Below, in pieces: positions 1-9,584 of a DNA stretch of 64,000 nt (its first letter is position 1; each line of letters begins with the position of its first letter). Below the pieces are notes generated by a model. It was given only the letters and a program-made list of their open reading frames with translations. It searched no databases and was not told the DNA's origin. The stretch is from CAZKGE01 sp964636405 (GTDB lineage Bacteria; Bacillota; Clostridia; Christensenellales; CAG-138): assembly GCA_964636405.1 (NCBI GenBank), contig CAZWSI010000012.1, forward strand, positions 1 to 64,000, given 5' to 3'. A program made the translations under genes and the position numbers.

Positions 1-2064
1 CGCCGCCTCAATGACCGCGCGGGTCTGCATTTCGGCAATCTCAGGATACGAAACGGCCAGACGGCAGCCGCGATGGCCCATCATGGGATTGAACTCGTGC
101 AAATCGCGCACGGTCTCCTTGAGGGTTTCGTAGCTAAGGTTCATTTCCTTGGCCAGAGCCTTTAAATCCTCCTCCTTCTGGGGAAGGAACTCATGAAGCG
201 GCGGGTCGAGGAAGCGGATGGTGACCGGGCGGCCGCCCATGGCCTTGTACATACCCTCAAAATCCGCGCGCTGCATGGGCAGGAGCTTATTGAGCGCCTT
301 GCGGCGGGCCTCCTCGGTCTTGGACACGATCATCTCGCGCATGGCAGGGATACGGTCCTCCTCGAAGAACATGTGCTCCGTGCGGCACAGGCCGATGCCC
401 TGCGCGCCAAACTTGACCGCGACAGCCGCGTCGTGCGGATTATCGGCGTTGGTGCGCACCTGCAGGGTGCGAATATCGTCGGCCCAAGCCATGAGGCGGC
501 CGAAATCGCCGCTGATGGAGGCCTCCACCGTGGGGATCGCTTCGCCGTAAATATTGCCCGTGGAGCCGTCGAGCGAAATAAAGTCGCCCTCTCGGAAGGT
601 CTTTCCGCCAAGCGTGAAGACCTTAGCGTCGGAATCGATATGGATCTCGCCGCAACCGGACACACAGCAGGTGCCCATGCCGCGGGCCACGACCGCCGCG
701 TGGCTGGTCATGCCGCCGCGCACGGTGAGAATGCCCTCGGCATTGTGCATGCCCTCGATATCCTCGGGGCTCGTTTCAAGGCGGACGAGTATGACCTTAT
801 TGCCGCGCTCCGCCCAATCGATCGCGTCCTCCGCGCAGAACACCACGCGGCCGCAGGCAGCGCCGGGCGAGGCGGGCAACGCCGAACCGATGGGCTTTGC
901 GGCCTTGAGCGCCTTGGGATCGAACTGCGGGTGCAGCAGCGCGTCGAGCTGCTTGGGATCGACCATCATAACGGCTTCCCGCTCGGAAATCATCCCCTCG
1001 TCCACAAGATCGCAGGCGATTTTGAGCGCGGCGGCCGCGGTACGCTTGCCGTTGCGCGTCTGGAGCATAAAGAGCTTTTTGTTCTCGATGGTGAATTCCA
1101 TGTCCTGCATATCGCGGTAATGAGCTTCAAGCTTGCCGCAGATATCCACAAACTGCGCGTACGCCTCGGGCATGACCCTTGCGAGTTGATCGATGGTCTG
1201 CGGCGTGCGTACGCCGGCGACCACGTCCTCGCCCTGCGCGTTCATGAGGAATTCGCCAAAGAGCTTCTTTTCGCCCGTCGCGGGATCGCGGGTAAACGCC
1301 ACGCCCGTGCCGGAGGTGTCGCCCGTATTGCCGAAGACCATCATCTGCACGTTGACCGCCGTGCCCCATGAGGCAGGAATATCGTTCATGCGGCGATAGT
1401 AGATGGCGCGGGGGTTGTCCCAACTGCGGAACACGGCCTTGATCGCGCCCATGAGCTGCGCCTTGGGGTCCGTGGGAAAATCCTGCCCGAGCTTCTTTTT
1501 ATATTCGGCCTTAAACTGCTCGGCAAGCGATTTCAGATCGTCCGCGTCGAGCTCGGTATCGAGCTTTACGCCCTTTTTCGCCTTCATCGCGTCGATGAGC
1601 TCTTCAAAATACTTTTTGCCGACCTCCATGACCACGTCGGAATACATCTGGATGAAGCGGCGGTAGGAATCGTACGCAAAGCGGGGATTGCCCGTCTTCT
1701 TGGCGAAGCTTACAACCACCTCGTCGTTCATGCCCAGATTGAGGATGGTGTCCATCATGCCCGGCATGGACGCGCGCGCGCCGGAGCGAACCGAAACGAG
1801 CAGCGGATTCTCCTTATCGCCGAATTTCTTGCCGGACATGGACTCAAGCTTTTCGACATAGCTGAAAATCTCGGCCTTGATTTCGTCGTTAATCGCTTCG
1901 CCGTCCGCGTAATACTGGGTGCAGGCCTCGGTGGTGATCGTAAAGCCCTGCGGCACGGGCATCCCAAGCCCCGTCATCTCCGCAAGGTTGGCGCCCTTTC
2001 CGCCCAGAAGATTGCGCATGTCCGCACGGCCCTCGCTGAACAGGTAAACAAATTTGTGCGACAA
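1..2064 (-). CDS. ppdK: Pyruvate, phosphate dikinase (3' end outside window)
   Basis: Interconverts pyruvate, ATP and phosphate with phosphoenolpyruvate, AMP and pyrophosphate in the cytoplasm. The visible 688 codons start SHKFVYLFSEGRAD and contain the N-terminal nucleotide-binding region (GGKGANLAEM), the phosphohistidine loop GGMTSHAAVVARGMG and the first part of the PEP/pyruvate barrel. The family is about 875 residues, so roughly 190 C-terminal residues lie beyond position 1. I chose the TTG at 2064 because AGGAGG lies 8 bases upstream and the family N-terminus begins there; no ATG fits. It has its own promoter just upstream. In an acetogen it probably serves PEP/pyruvate metabolism. Confidence 0.96.
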   Translation of the reverse strand, partial: MSHKFVYLFSEGRADMRNLLGGKGANLAEMTGLGMPVPQGFTITTEACTQYYADGEAINDEIKAEIFSYVEKLESMSGKKFGDKENPLLVSVRSGARASMPGMMDTILNLGMNDEVVVSFAKKTGNPRFAYDSYRRFIQMYSDVVMEVGKKYFEELIDAMKAKKGVKLDTELDADDLKSLAEQFKAEYKKKLGQDFPTDPKAQLMGAIKAVFRSWDNPRAIYYRRMNDIPASWGTAVNVQMMVFGNTGDTSGTGVAFTRDPATGEKKLFGEFLMNAQGEDVVAGVRTPQTIDQLARVMPEAYAQFVDICGKLEAHYRDMQDMEFTIENKKLFMLQTRNGKRTAAAALKIACDLVDEGMISEREAVMMVDPKQLDALLHPQFDPKALKAAKPIGSALPASPGAACGRVVFCAEDAIDWAERGNKVILVRLETSPEDIEGMHNAEGILTVRGGMTSHAAVVARGMGTCCVSGCGEIHIDSDAKVFTLGGKTFREGDFISLDGSTGNIYGEAIPTVEASISGDFGRLMAWADDIRTLQVRTNADNPHDAAVAVKFGAQGIGLCRTEHMFFEEDRIPAMREMIVSKTEEARRKALNKLLPMQRADFEGMYKAMGGRPVTIRFLDPPLHEFLPQKEEDLKALAKEMNLSYETLKETVRDLHEFNPMMGHRGCRLAVSYPEIAEMQTRAVIEAA

Positions 2065-2120
2065 ATGTTTGTCCTCCTCTTTTTCTCTACTTCTTTTTGT
2101 TCTTCTTTTCTTGACAACAC

Positions 2121-2149
2121 ATTATACAGTAAATATTGTATGAGCGCAA
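2121..2149 (-). promoter_or_regulatory. Sigma-A type promoter of ppdK
   Basis: On the minus strand TTGCGC (2149-2144) and TATAAT (2126-2121) are separated by 17 bases. The predicted start is about 50 bases upstream of the TTG start codon of ppdK. Confidence 0.65.
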
Positions 2150-2246
2150 GCGTTTGCGTAAAAAATATGCAGAAACTTTCAGAATGTGATTTTATGAAAT
2201 ATCTCCTGCAATTTAATGAAGTGCGTGCCCATCGAACAAAAACGCT

Positions 2247-2987
2247 TTACTGCACGCTTTTCAGAAAAGAAAGCGCTTTGGCTCCATATTGCAGCCGTTC
2301 CTCAGCATAGTCGATTAATAGAGGCAGGAGCTCGCCGCGCAGCGTGCTTGTCAGACGCACGCGATCCAGCTCGCCAACCGGCAGCAGCAGCATGCGGCGC
2401 AGGGCCTCCAAGGCAAGCTTGCTCACCGGGCGCGCCTGCGCACGGCAGGCCGCGCACACCGTGCCGCCGCCGGGCACGTCGAAATAGAGCGCGCCGTCCG
2501 CGCGGACATCCCGCCCGCAAATCGCGCAGCGCGCAATGGACGGGCAAAAGCCGGTCGCTTGCAAAAACCGCAGCAAAAAGCAGCAAAGCAGATCGTCCGG
2601 CTCGCTTTGCCCATAGGCAAGAAAGGACAGGCCGTGATAGAGCAGCGAAAAAAGCGCTTCGTTCGGCTCGTTTTCCTGCACGGCCTCCTGCGCAAGCTGC
2701 AGCATGGCGCTGCCGATGCCAAAGCGCGCGATATCCTCGCGGATGGGAAAGAAGCTTTCCTTCACCTCGCAGTTGTTTACAGTATAGCGCTCATGGGAAA
2801 AATATAGCTCGAACACGCCGTAGACAAAGGGCTGGGCGCACTGCAAGAGAGGGCTCGTCGGCCTGCGGCAGCCCCGCGCCTTTGCGTCCACGCGCCCGTG
2901 CTCCACGGTGAAAATACTGATGATTCGGTCGCTTTCCTTATAGTTTGCGTACCGTGTGACAATGCCGCTTGCCAGAACCGACGGCAT
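2247..2987 (-). CDS. recO: DNA repair protein RecO
   Basis: Recombination mediator of the RecFOR pathway that helps load RecA on gapped DNA. The 246-residue protein has the N-terminal OB fold (SGIVTRYANYKESDRIISIF), a helical middle and a zinc-finger-like CAICG...CAAC pair near residues 155-180. Length is normal for the family. The ATG at 2987 has a GGAGG-type site within 10 bases. It is the last gene of the block running from yqfC and follows the YqzL-like gene by 13 bases. Confidence 0.95.
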   Translation of the reverse strand: MPSVLASGIVTRYANYKESDRIISIFTVEHGRVDAKARGCRRPTSPLLQCAQPFVYGVFELYFSHERYTVNNCEVKESFFPIREDIARFGIGSAMLQLAQEAVQENEPNEALFSLLYHGLSFLAYGQSEPDDLLCCFLLRFLQATGFCPSIARCAICGRDVRADGALYFDVPGGGTVCAACRAQARPVSKLALEALRRMLLLPVGELDRVRLTSTLRGELLPLLIDYAEERLQYGAKALSFLKSVQ

Positions 2988-3000
2988 GCTCCCCCTCCGC

Positions 3001-3123
3001 TCAGCCGTCGCCGCGCTCCCGCTCCCCGCGCCTCACGGCGCAATATAGCAGATAGGCTCCGACTGTCCCGTTTTGTGAAAAGAGTTCCCAGCCTTCCTTC
3101 GTTTTCTCTCGCACGTTTTTCAT
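3001..3123 (-). CDS. YqzL-like small protein (40 aa)
   Basis: A 40-codon gene lying exactly between era and recO. Its peptide contains WELFSQNGTVGAYLLY, which matches the W-x-LF-x-x-TG-x-x-x-AYLLYK core of the YqzL family found between era and recO in many Bacillota. GGAGG lies 7 bases upstream of the ATG at 3123. The function of the family is not known. The C-terminal tail is arginine- and glycine-rich and longer than the core. Identification rests on motif plus position. Confidence 0.8.
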   Translation of the reverse strand: MKNVREKTKEGWELFSQNGTVGAYLLYCAVRRGERERGDG

Positions 3124-3190
3124 TCGTAACCCTCCATATGGGCTTAGTATAGCCAAAAAGCGTGCCGGAAAAAGACGTAAAAATTGACAA

Positions 3191-4087
3191 TCAGACGTAT
3201 CCGAGCTCCGAAAGCACGGCGGGCTTATTGCGCCAGTCCTCCTTGACCTTCACCCAAAGCTGCAAATTCACGCGCGTATCCAGCAGCCACTCGATCTCCT
3301 TGCGCGCTTCGGTTCCGATTCGCTTGAGCATGGCGCCGTTTTTGCCAATCACGATGCCCTTGTGCGAGGCGCGCTCACAATAGAGGGTGGCCCACACGTC
3401 CATGAGTCCCCCATCCTCGCGCAAAGCCATTTTATCCACACCCACGCCTAGCCCATGCGGCACCTCCTCGCGCAAAAGCAGCAGCGCCTTTTCACGGATG
3501 AGCTCCCCAACGATCACGCGTTCGGGTTGATCGGTCACCATATCGTCCGGGAAATACTGCGGCCCCTCGGGCAAAAGCGCCACGAGCTTTTGCAGCAGCG
3601 CATCAACCCCTTCGCCCGTTTTTGCCGAGATCGTAATCGTTTGCGTTAAGAATTCATAAAGATTCAAGCTTTCCCTTGCCGTATTCATTTGGGAGGCGCT
3701 TGCCGCGTCGCTTTTATTAAGCAGCGCGAATACCGGGGCCTTGCTGCGCGCAAGGCGCGCAAGCAGCGCCGCGTCGCGCTCACGCACGCCGGCTGTTGCG
3801 TCCGCTACAAAAAGCACGGCCTCTACCTCGGAAAGCGCGTCGTAGGCAGTCTTTTGCATATAATCGCCCAGACGATTGCGCGGCTCGGTCACGCCGGGCG
3901 TATCGAGAAATACGATCTGCCAGCCCTTTTCCGTGCGCACGCCCGTGATCTTGTTGCGTGTGGTCTGCGCCCGATCGGTCACGATGGCGATTTTTTGCCC
4001 AACCAAAGTATTGAGCAGGGTGGATTTGCCCACGTTGGGGCAGCCGATAATGGTAACAAAGCCGGAACGGTATGTATTCTCGCTCAT
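3191..4087 (-). CDS. era: GTPase Era
   Basis: Ras-like GTPase that binds 16S rRNA and assists 30S subunit maturation. The 298-residue protein has G1 (GCPNVGKST), G3 (DTPG), G4 (NKSD) and G5 (SAK) motifs, then a C-terminal KH domain containing VIGKNGAMLKRIG. The open frame extends upstream into cdd, but the ATG at 4087 is correct: homology begins MSENTYRSGF, and ATGA overlaps the cdd stop codon, which implies translational coupling. Confidence 0.97.
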   Translation of the reverse strand: MSENTYRSGFVTIIGCPNVGKSTLLNTLVGQKIAIVTDRAQTTRNKITGVRTEKGWQIVFLDTPGVTEPRNRLGDYMQKTAYDALSEVEAVLFVADATAGVRERDAALLARLARSKAPVFALLNKSDAASASQMNTARESLNLYEFLTQTITISAKTGEGVDALLQKLVALLPEGPQYFPDDMVTDQPERVIVGELIREKALLLLREEVPHGLGVGVDKMALREDGGLMDVWATLYCERASHKGIVIGKNGAMLKRIGTEARKEIEWLLDTRVNLQLWVKVKEDWRNKPAVLSELGYV

Positions 4088-4497
4088 AACAGATCCTTTG
4101 GCCCGAAGGCGTTGGGCAGAAGCTCTCCCAGCGTAGTAAAGTACGGCTCGCGGCTTTTCCCGCAGCACACGACAGGCATATCGGGCGCACAAAACTCCGC
4201 CAGCACCTGCCTGCATACGCCGCAGGGGAACGCGGGCGCGTCCCCCGAGCAGGCGACCGCGAGCGCGGAAAAGCGCCGCTCGCCCGCGCACACGGCGGTG
4301 AACACGGCCGTGCGCTCGGCGCAGTTTGTGGGTGTAAAGGCCGCGTTTTCAATGTTGCAGCCTATATAGCGCTTCCCCGAGGCCGTCAGCAGGCACGCGC
4401 CCACCTGAAAATGCGAATACGGCACATATGCGCGCGCCCTTGCCTCGCAGGCCGCGTCTAACAGGGACAGCAGCGTTTCTTTTTCAATCCCGCTCAT
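4084..4497 (-). CDS. cdd: Cytidine deaminase
   Basis: Deaminates cytidine and deoxycytidine to uridine compounds (pyrimidine salvage). The 137-residue homotetrameric-type enzyme shows the zinc site: CAERTA in the first half and PCGVCRQVLAEF in the second, with the catalytic glutamate between the cysteine and alanine of C-A-E. The ATG at 4497 overlaps the ybeY stop as ATGA. Length is typical of the tetrameric class. Confidence 0.96.
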   Translation of the reverse strand: MSGIEKETLLSLLDAACEARARAYVPYSHFQVGACLLTASGKRYIGCNIENAAFTPTNCAERTAVFTAVCAGERRFSALAVACSGDAPAFPCGVCRQVLAEFCAPDMPVVCCGKSREPYFTTLGELLPNAFGPKDLL

Positions 4498-4928
4498 TTT
4501 ACAGCTCCAAACGCTTCGAGTATTGCGGACTGCCGCCCGCGCATGCGCGCCTCGTCCGCGGGTTCGATATGATCGTAGCCCATAAGGTGCAGCGCGCCGT
4601 GCACGCATAAAAAAGCCAGCTCGCGTGAAAGAGAATGCCCGTAGGCATCAGCCTGCTCCGCCGCGCGCGGCAAGCACACGGCGATATCGCCCAGATAGCC
4701 GTCCGCCGTTACGTCCGCGCCCTCGGCCGCCGGGAAGCTAAGCACGTCGGTCACCGCGTCCTTTTGCCTGAAATCGCGGTTGAGCGCGCGGATGCCCGCT
4801 TCACCCATTACAAGCACCGTACAGTCTCCCGTCCGCCGCTCCGCGCAGAGCGCGAAGTCCACCGCGCGCCGCATCCAATCCCGCTCGTCGGGAGAAACGG
4901 CCGCGCCGTCCTCAAGAATCTCCACCAT
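4494..4928 (-). CDS. ybeY: Endoribonuclease YbeY (rRNA maturation)
   Basis: Metal-dependent endoribonuclease involved in 16S rRNA 3'-end processing and ribosome quality control. The 144-residue protein carries the zinc-binding motif HGALHLMGYDH near residues 110-120 and the preceding DVLSFP segment. The ATG at 4928 follows the pgpH stop by 7 bases. Start choice is supported by MVEILED aligning with the family N-terminus. No diacylglycerol kinase gene is inserted between it and cdd, unlike many Bacillota. Confidence 0.95.
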   Translation of the reverse strand: MVEILEDGAAVSPDERDWMRRAVDFALCAERRTGDCTVLVMGEAGIRALNRDFRQKDAVTDVLSFPAAEGADVTADGYLGDIAVCLPRAAEQADAYGHSLSRELAFLCVHGALHLMGYDHIEPADEARMRGRQSAILEAFGAVK

Positions 4929-4935
4929 AGGCAGG

Positions 4936-7104
4936 TTATTTTTCCTCCTCGTCGTCGGGGTAACGGATGCGCTCGTGCATAAGGCCGTAGAAGGTGAGCA
5001 CAAAGCTCCGCTCAATGCGCGCAAGCTCCTGCAAGGTCAGCGGGCACTGCGAAAACTGCCCGTCGTCAAGCTTGCCGCGAATAATCTTTTTCACCATATC
5101 GGCGACCATCTCCTGCGTGGGCTCCTGCATGGAGCGCACAGCCGCCTCGCAGCTATCGGCCAGCATCACGATGGCGCTTTCGCGCGTGCTGGGCGGCGAA
5201 GCTGGATAGCGAAAATCTTTCTCCTTCACCTCAACGCCCGGCTCGGCAGCCTTTTGCGCCTTATAAAAGAAATAGGCCACCAGCGTATTGCCGTGGTGCT
5301 CCCGCACAATCTGCCGCACCTGCGAGGGAAGCTTGTAGCGGACGAGCAGCGGCTCCGCGTCGGTCAGATGCGCCATGATGATCTCCGCGCTTTCGCGGGG
5401 CGGCAGGGTATCGTGGATGTTCTTGCCGGACTGATTTTCGGCAAAGTACAGAGGCTTTCGCAGCTTGCCCACGTCGTGATAGGTGGCCCCCACGCGCGCG
5501 AGCATCGCGTTGGCTCCAATGGCTTGCGCCGCGCCCTCGGCAAGCTGGGCGGTCATCATGCTGTGGTGATACGTGCCCGGCGTCTGTACCATCATTTTGC
5601 GCAGCAGCGGATGGTTGGCGTTTTGCAGCTCGTTTAAGCGCGCGGCGGTAACGATATCGAACGCGCTTTCCCACAGCGACAGCATGCCAACGGTAAAAAC
5701 CGAAAGCACAAGCGGGCTCGCGGCCGCGCAGCCCATGGCCAGCAGCAGCTCGCGCCAGCCCGCTTTCAGCATGCCCGCGCAGCAGAGCACCGAAAGGGCG
5801 GCCACGGCCGCGCCTACGCCGCCCGCCCCGATGAGCGAACCGCGCTTTGTACTCTTGCGCACGGCAGCCACAATGGCAAAGGAGGAAAACAACAGCGTTA
5901 CGGTCGTTACAAACGCATCCGCGCTGAGCATGCCCGTGCCGCTTCCGCCCGCGAGAAAGCCCATTGAGAGTGCGGTAAGCACGCCCGCCGCCATGCCCAT
6001 GGAGGGCGAAACCAGCACGGAAACCAGAAGCACAGAAAGCGCCGCAGGCACGACACGCGGCTCAAAAAGATAGCAGAGCCACTCCACCAGGAGCGTCAGC
6101 ACCATGACGATGAGCAGCAGCAGCATGGTCTTATGCGAGGCAAAGGCTTCCTTTTCAAAGGCGCGCAGATAGACGATAAACAGCACGTATACCAGCAGCA
6201 GATAGCCCATCACGCCTGCGATAAGCGAGCCGTTGCGCGTTTCGCCCTGCACAAGGCCGAGCCCAAGCAGCATGTCCATACGCGCGTCCGTTATGGTCTG
6301 CCCCTTCTCCACAATCGCCGAGCCACGCGAAACGTACACAGGCTCGATGGCTGAGGCCGCCTTCTCCCGCGCGCGTGTGGTGGCCTGCTCGTCGATGAGA
6401 AGCGTGGCGCCGAAATAATTGTCGTAGGCGATTTCGCCCAGAGATTTCAGCCACGCCGGAAGCGTGGTAATCTGCAATTCCCGGGAAATATCCGAGCGGA
6501 CGGATGCGCGCGCCTCCTCCGTCACCCCGTCGCCAAGCTTCACGCGGAGCTTGGCCATGACCGTTTCCTCGAGGCGCTCCACCTCCGCGTCCGTCGCGTC
6601 CAGCACGGCGTAAGCAAGCGCAATATCGCTCACCGAAACGGGGAGCCGCCGGAGCATGGCGCTAAGCTCCGATTCGGGAATCACCGCGCGCCAGGAGCGG
6701 TCGTCATCCTCATAGACCCGGTTGCCGTTCTCGTCCTCATTATAAGAAAGATTGGCCCTCCGAACGGAAAGCGCCTCCGCCCTGAAGCTCTTGACCGCCT
6801 CAAAAAAGCTCTCCGCGCCCGAAATCAGGCGCGAAACCTCCGCGTTGTCGAGCGAAAGCACCGCCTCCACCTTGGCGCGCGCCGAGTCGCGCAACGCTTC
6901 GGTCGTAACGGTATCCTCCACCGTGCGGGGCGCAAAAATCGTTTCCTCCGCAACGCTCCCCGTCGAAACCGCATAGCGTCTGGGCGAAAGCAACGTGAGC
7001 GCAACAAGGCAATTCAGCGCGTAAATGCCGCAGATGATCAGGCAGCTTACCGGCCGCAGGCGTTGCAGCATTTTACTCAGCTTGATTTTTCGCTTTTTCG
7101 TCAA
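4936..7104 (-). CDS. pgpH: 7TM-HD membrane phosphohydrolase (PgpH-type)
   Basis: Probable cyclic di-AMP phosphodiesterase. The 722-residue protein has one N-terminal membrane helix, a long extracellular 7TM-HDED domain, a bundle of membrane helices (about residues 300-470) and a cytoplasmic HDIG hydrolase domain with HHSMMTAQLAEGAA, TYHDVGK and HLTD motifs. The TTG at 7104 is chosen because GGGGG lies 7 bases upstream and the preceding reading frame overlaps phoH; an ATG at 7071 is the alternative. Family length is about 700-730. It sits between phoH and ybeY as in other Bacillota. Confidence 0.92.
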   Translation of the reverse strand: MTKKRKIKLSKMLQRLRPVSCLIICGIYALNCLVALTLLSPRRYAVSTGSVAEETIFAPRTVEDTVTTEALRDSARAKVEAVLSLDNAEVSRLISGAESFFEAVKSFRAEALSVRRANLSYNEDENGNRVYEDDDRSWRAVIPESELSAMLRRLPVSVSDIALAYAVLDATDAEVERLEETVMAKLRVKLGDGVTEEARASVRSDISRELQITTLPAWLKSLGEIAYDNYFGATLLIDEQATTRAREKAASAIEPVYVSRGSAIVEKGQTITDARMDMLLGLGLVQGETRNGSLIAGVMGYLLLVYVLFIVYLRAFEKEAFASHKTMLLLLIVMVLTLLVEWLCYLFEPRVVPAALSVLLVSVLVSPSMGMAAGVLTALSMGFLAGGSGTGMLSADAFVTTVTLLFSSFAIVAAVRKSTKRGSLIGAGGVGAAVAALSVLCCAGMLKAGWRELLLAMGCAAASPLVLSVFTVGMLSLWESAFDIVTAARLNELQNANHPLLRKMMVQTPGTYHHSMMTAQLAEGAAQAIGANAMLARVGATYHDVGKLRKPLYFAENQSGKNIHDTLPPRESAEIIMAHLTDAEPLLVRYKLPSQVRQIVREHHGNTLVAYFFYKAQKAAEPGVEVKEKDFRYPASPPSTRESAIVMLADSCEAAVRSMQEPTQEMVADMVKKIIRGKLDDGQFSQCPLTLQELARIERSFVLTFYGLMHERIRYPDDEEEK

Positions 7105-7117
7105 GGTGGTTCCCCCA

Positions 7118-8089
7118 TCAGCCCCGGTTCTTTTCGTAGCGGTCGTAGGCGCGGATGATGCGCTGCACCAGTTCGTGCCGCACCACATCCTTGTGCGTCA
7201 AATGTATGATGCGGATGCCCTCCACACCGTCGAGCACCTGCACGGCGTGCACAAGCCCACTGGTTTTCTCCTTTGGGAGGTCGATTTGCGTGATATCCCC
7301 GGTGACCACCACGCGCGAACCCTCGCCAAAGCGGGTTAAAAACATTTTCATCTGCTCGTTGGAGCAGTTCTGCGCTTCGTCGAGGATGATATAAGCGTTG
7401 TTCAGGGTACGGCCGCGCATATACGCGAGCGGCGCAACCTCGATCACGCCCCGCTCCGTTAATCCCTTGTACGCCTCCACGCCCAAAAAATCCTGTAAGG
7501 CGTCGTAGAGCGGGCGCAGATAGGGGTCGACCTTGGTCTGCAAATCGCCGGGCAAAAAGCCCAGCTTCTCCCCCGCCTCCACCGCCGGGCGGGTCAGGAT
7601 GATGCGCTCGACCTCCTTGTTTTTGAAGGCCAGCACCGCCATGGCCACGGCGAGATACGTTTTGCCCGTGCCCGCCGGGCCCACGCCAAACACCAGCTCG
7701 CTCTCCTTCAGCGCCTGCACATAGCGCTTCTGGCCCAGCGTTTTGCACTTGATACGCCGCCCGCGGATCGTGATAAAGATTACGTCGCCCATGATCTCGG
7801 AGATGAGCTCCACGTTGCCGTCCTTGGCCAGATCGATGGCGTAACGCACGCGCGCCTTGTCGATGGGCTCCCCGCGCCGCTGCATATCCAGCATCTTTTC
7901 AAGCACCGCGCGCGTGAGCGCTACCGTCTCCGCATCGCCCTCGATGCGGATGCCGCTCTCGTCGGCCGCGATGCGCGTGCCCGTTTCTTCCTCAATGACC
8001 GACAGATTTTCGTCGAACACGCCGAAAAGGCCGATCAACTCGTCCATGCCCTCGATGGGCAGTTTTTCTTTGGCTGCGCCCTGTTCCAC
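7118..8089 (-). CDS. phoH: PhoH-like ATPase
   Basis: Cytoplasmic P-loop ATPase of the PhoH family, of uncertain role and often linked to RNA metabolism. The 323-residue protein has an N-terminal KH-like region, Walker A GPAGTGKTYLA, Walker B IILDEAQN and the GDITQIDLP motif. The GTG at 8089 is used as start because it overlaps the yqfD stop (TAGTG) and gives the family length of about 320; no ATG fits. It is translationally coupled to yqfD. Confidence 0.93.
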   Translation of the reverse strand: MEQGAAKEKLPIEGMDELIGLFGVFDENLSVIEEETGTRIAADESGIRIEGDAETVALTRAVLEKMLDMQRRGEPIDKARVRYAIDLAKDGNVELISEIMGDVIFITIRGRRIKCKTLGQKRYVQALKESELVFGVGPAGTGKTYLAVAMAVLAFKNKEVERIILTRPAVEAGEKLGFLPGDLQTKVDPYLRPLYDALQDFLGVEAYKGLTERGVIEVAPLAYMRGRTLNNAYIILDEAQNCSNEQMKMFLTRFGEGSRVVVTGDITQIDLPKEKTSGLVHAVQVLDGVEGIRIIHLTHKDVVRHELVQRIIRAYDRYEKNRG

Positions 8090-9249
8090 TATTCCGCAAT
8101 CTCCCGCCGTATTCCAATGGATTCTCTTGTTACGATGCACACAACGCCCTTGACGCATCCGTCCAGCTCTACATAGCCGCTCTGCTGCTCCACAATGGCG
8201 GCGTCCCTGGGGAGCTTATCGTAGGCCCGCATCGCCGCCTCCGAAAGCGCTTTTTCAATCTGCTCCGCCTTTGTAAGCGACCGCCTGCCCAAGGCGAGTT
8301 CTATGAACGCGCCCGTCTCCAGCCGGATGGGAAGCACCGCGCCGAGCGGCCCCGTTTGCGCCAGCTCTGAAACGATGTATTCGGAAAACGGGGGCTTCGT
8401 TTCCGAAAGCATCCATTTCCCAATGCGCAAACCCCGGTAAGGCGCGCGCGCCCCCGTTTCCGTGAGCGCTTCCTCCGTGGCTTCCACGGTGGCCTCGGCG
8501 TAATAGTATACCCGGGCAAGCACCTCGCCGCGCGCGGTCACAAGCAGCCGTTCCGTTTCACCCTCGCGGGTGATGTCGCCACGAATAAGCACGTCTCCCG
8601 CGCGCACCGCTTGGCCCTTTGCAAAGCACGCCTTGCCGTTGAGCGGCGCAATCTCCTCCACAACGCCGTCCTTTGCCGCCACAATGTCGCAGGGCGTTTC
8701 CGTATCGGGCAGCGCCGGGATGGGCTCGGCCTCTACGATGCGCACGTGGCACACCACGCCGTCGAGATCAATGCCGGCCCAAGCGATGCGTTCGTCGTAC
8801 ACGCGCACCTTGTCCGCGATGCCGGGAAGATGCAGCCCCCCGCGTGGGGCAAAGAGCGAAACGCCCTCCTCACCAAGCGCCCGCAGCACGACGCTTGCGG
8901 GCACGCGCACCGCGCCCGTGACCGAAATAACCAAAATGCGCGTGGACAGGAACCCAAGCAGCAGCAGCGCCAGCGCGCAGCCAATCCACAGCGTTTTGCG
9001 CCGCACAAGCATGTGCACCCGGTAGGGCGCGCCCACGCGCTCCACGATCTCCACCCGGCAGCGGGTCTGTCTGCAAATGGGCCGGAGGCGGCGAAAATCC
9101 CGCGCGCGCATGGTCACACGCACCGCGCCGCGGCCCTGAAACGCAACCTCCCGCATGGGAATGCCCGCCCCGGCGGCAAGATTGAGGAATCGCTCCGCGC
9201 CCCCGCCGTTGATTTGGATTATAACACAGGCGTCCTTGATTTTCCACAT
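8089..9249 (-). CDS. yqfD: Sporulation protein YqfD
   Basis: Membrane protein needed for efficient sporulation in Bacillus, related to the spore engulfment-stage genes. The 386-residue protein has a cytoplasmic N-terminal part, one strong membrane helix (IGCALALLLLGFL, about residues 88-107), then a long extracytoplasmic region with a repeated barrel-like segment (NGKACFAKGQAVRAGDVLI). Its ATG overlaps the yqfC stop as TGATG. Presence with yqfC indicates an endospore former. Confidence 0.92.
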   Translation of the reverse strand: MWKIKDACVIIQINGGGAERFLNLAAGAGIPMREVAFQGRGAVRVTMRARDFRRLRPICRQTRCRVEIVERVGAPYRVHMLVRRKTLWIGCALALLLLGFLSTRILVISVTGAVRVPASVVLRALGEEGVSLFAPRGGLHLPGIADKVRVYDERIAWAGIDLDGVVCHVRIVEAEPIPALPDTETPCDIVAAKDGVVEEIAPLNGKACFAKGQAVRAGDVLIRGDITREGETERLLVTARGEVLARVYYYAEATVEATEEALTETGARAPYRGLRIGKWMLSETKPPFSEYIVSELAQTGPLGAVLPIRLETGAFIELALGRRSLTKAEQIEKALSEAAMRAYDKLPRDAAIVEQQSGYVELDGCVKGVVCIVTRESIGIRREIAE

Positions 9250-9533
9250 CAGAAAGCGCCCTCAAAGGCCAAGGATGTAAAAGTTCCGCGAATAAATGCG
9301 CGATCCTCCGAAAACTCCGCCATCATCAGCCCTTCTCCGACAATGGCCACAACGCCCGCGCAGGAGTTGAGGCGCAAGAGCCGCTCTGTGCAGGTGATTA
9401 CACCCGTATGGTTTTCCACGAGCAAATCGCTCCGCCCCACCATCGTCAGCTTCAGCACGCTCCGATCCGATTCCTCCGGCAGATCGAGGGCGCGGTAGAC
9501 ACGCTTTTTGAGTTTTTTCCGATCCAGTTTCAT
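9249..9533 (-). CDS. yqfC: Sporulation protein YqfC
   Basis: Small protein (94 residues) of the YqfC/YabP family, expressed in the mother cell in Bacillus. It contains SVLKLTMVGRSDLLVENHTGV and a C-terminal EFSEDRAFIRG segment typical of the family. GGAGG lies 10 bases upstream of the ATG at 9533. It is the first gene of the minus-strand block running to recO. Confidence 0.92.
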   Translation of the reverse strand: MKLDRKKLKKRVYRALDLPEESDRSVLKLTMVGRSDLLVENHTGVITCTERLLRLNSCAGVVAIVGEGLMMAEFSEDRAFIRGTFTSLAFEGAF

Positions 9534-9556
9534 GCACGCCTCGCCTCCGTTTGTAC

Positions 9557-9584
9557 AAGGTATGAGCGGCAGGGGCAGTTTTAT
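9557..9584 (-). promoter_or_regulatory. Possible sigma-E promoter of yqfC
   Basis: On the minus strand CATACCTT (9564-9557) resembles the sigma-E -10 element and ATAAAA lies about 14 bases further upstream. yqfC and yqfD are sigma-E dependent in Bacillus. The match is partial. Confidence 0.3.

Noticed and set aside
193..1371. 392-codon open frame on the plus strand
   Set aside because: Antisense to ppdK, which has clear catalytic motifs in this stretch.
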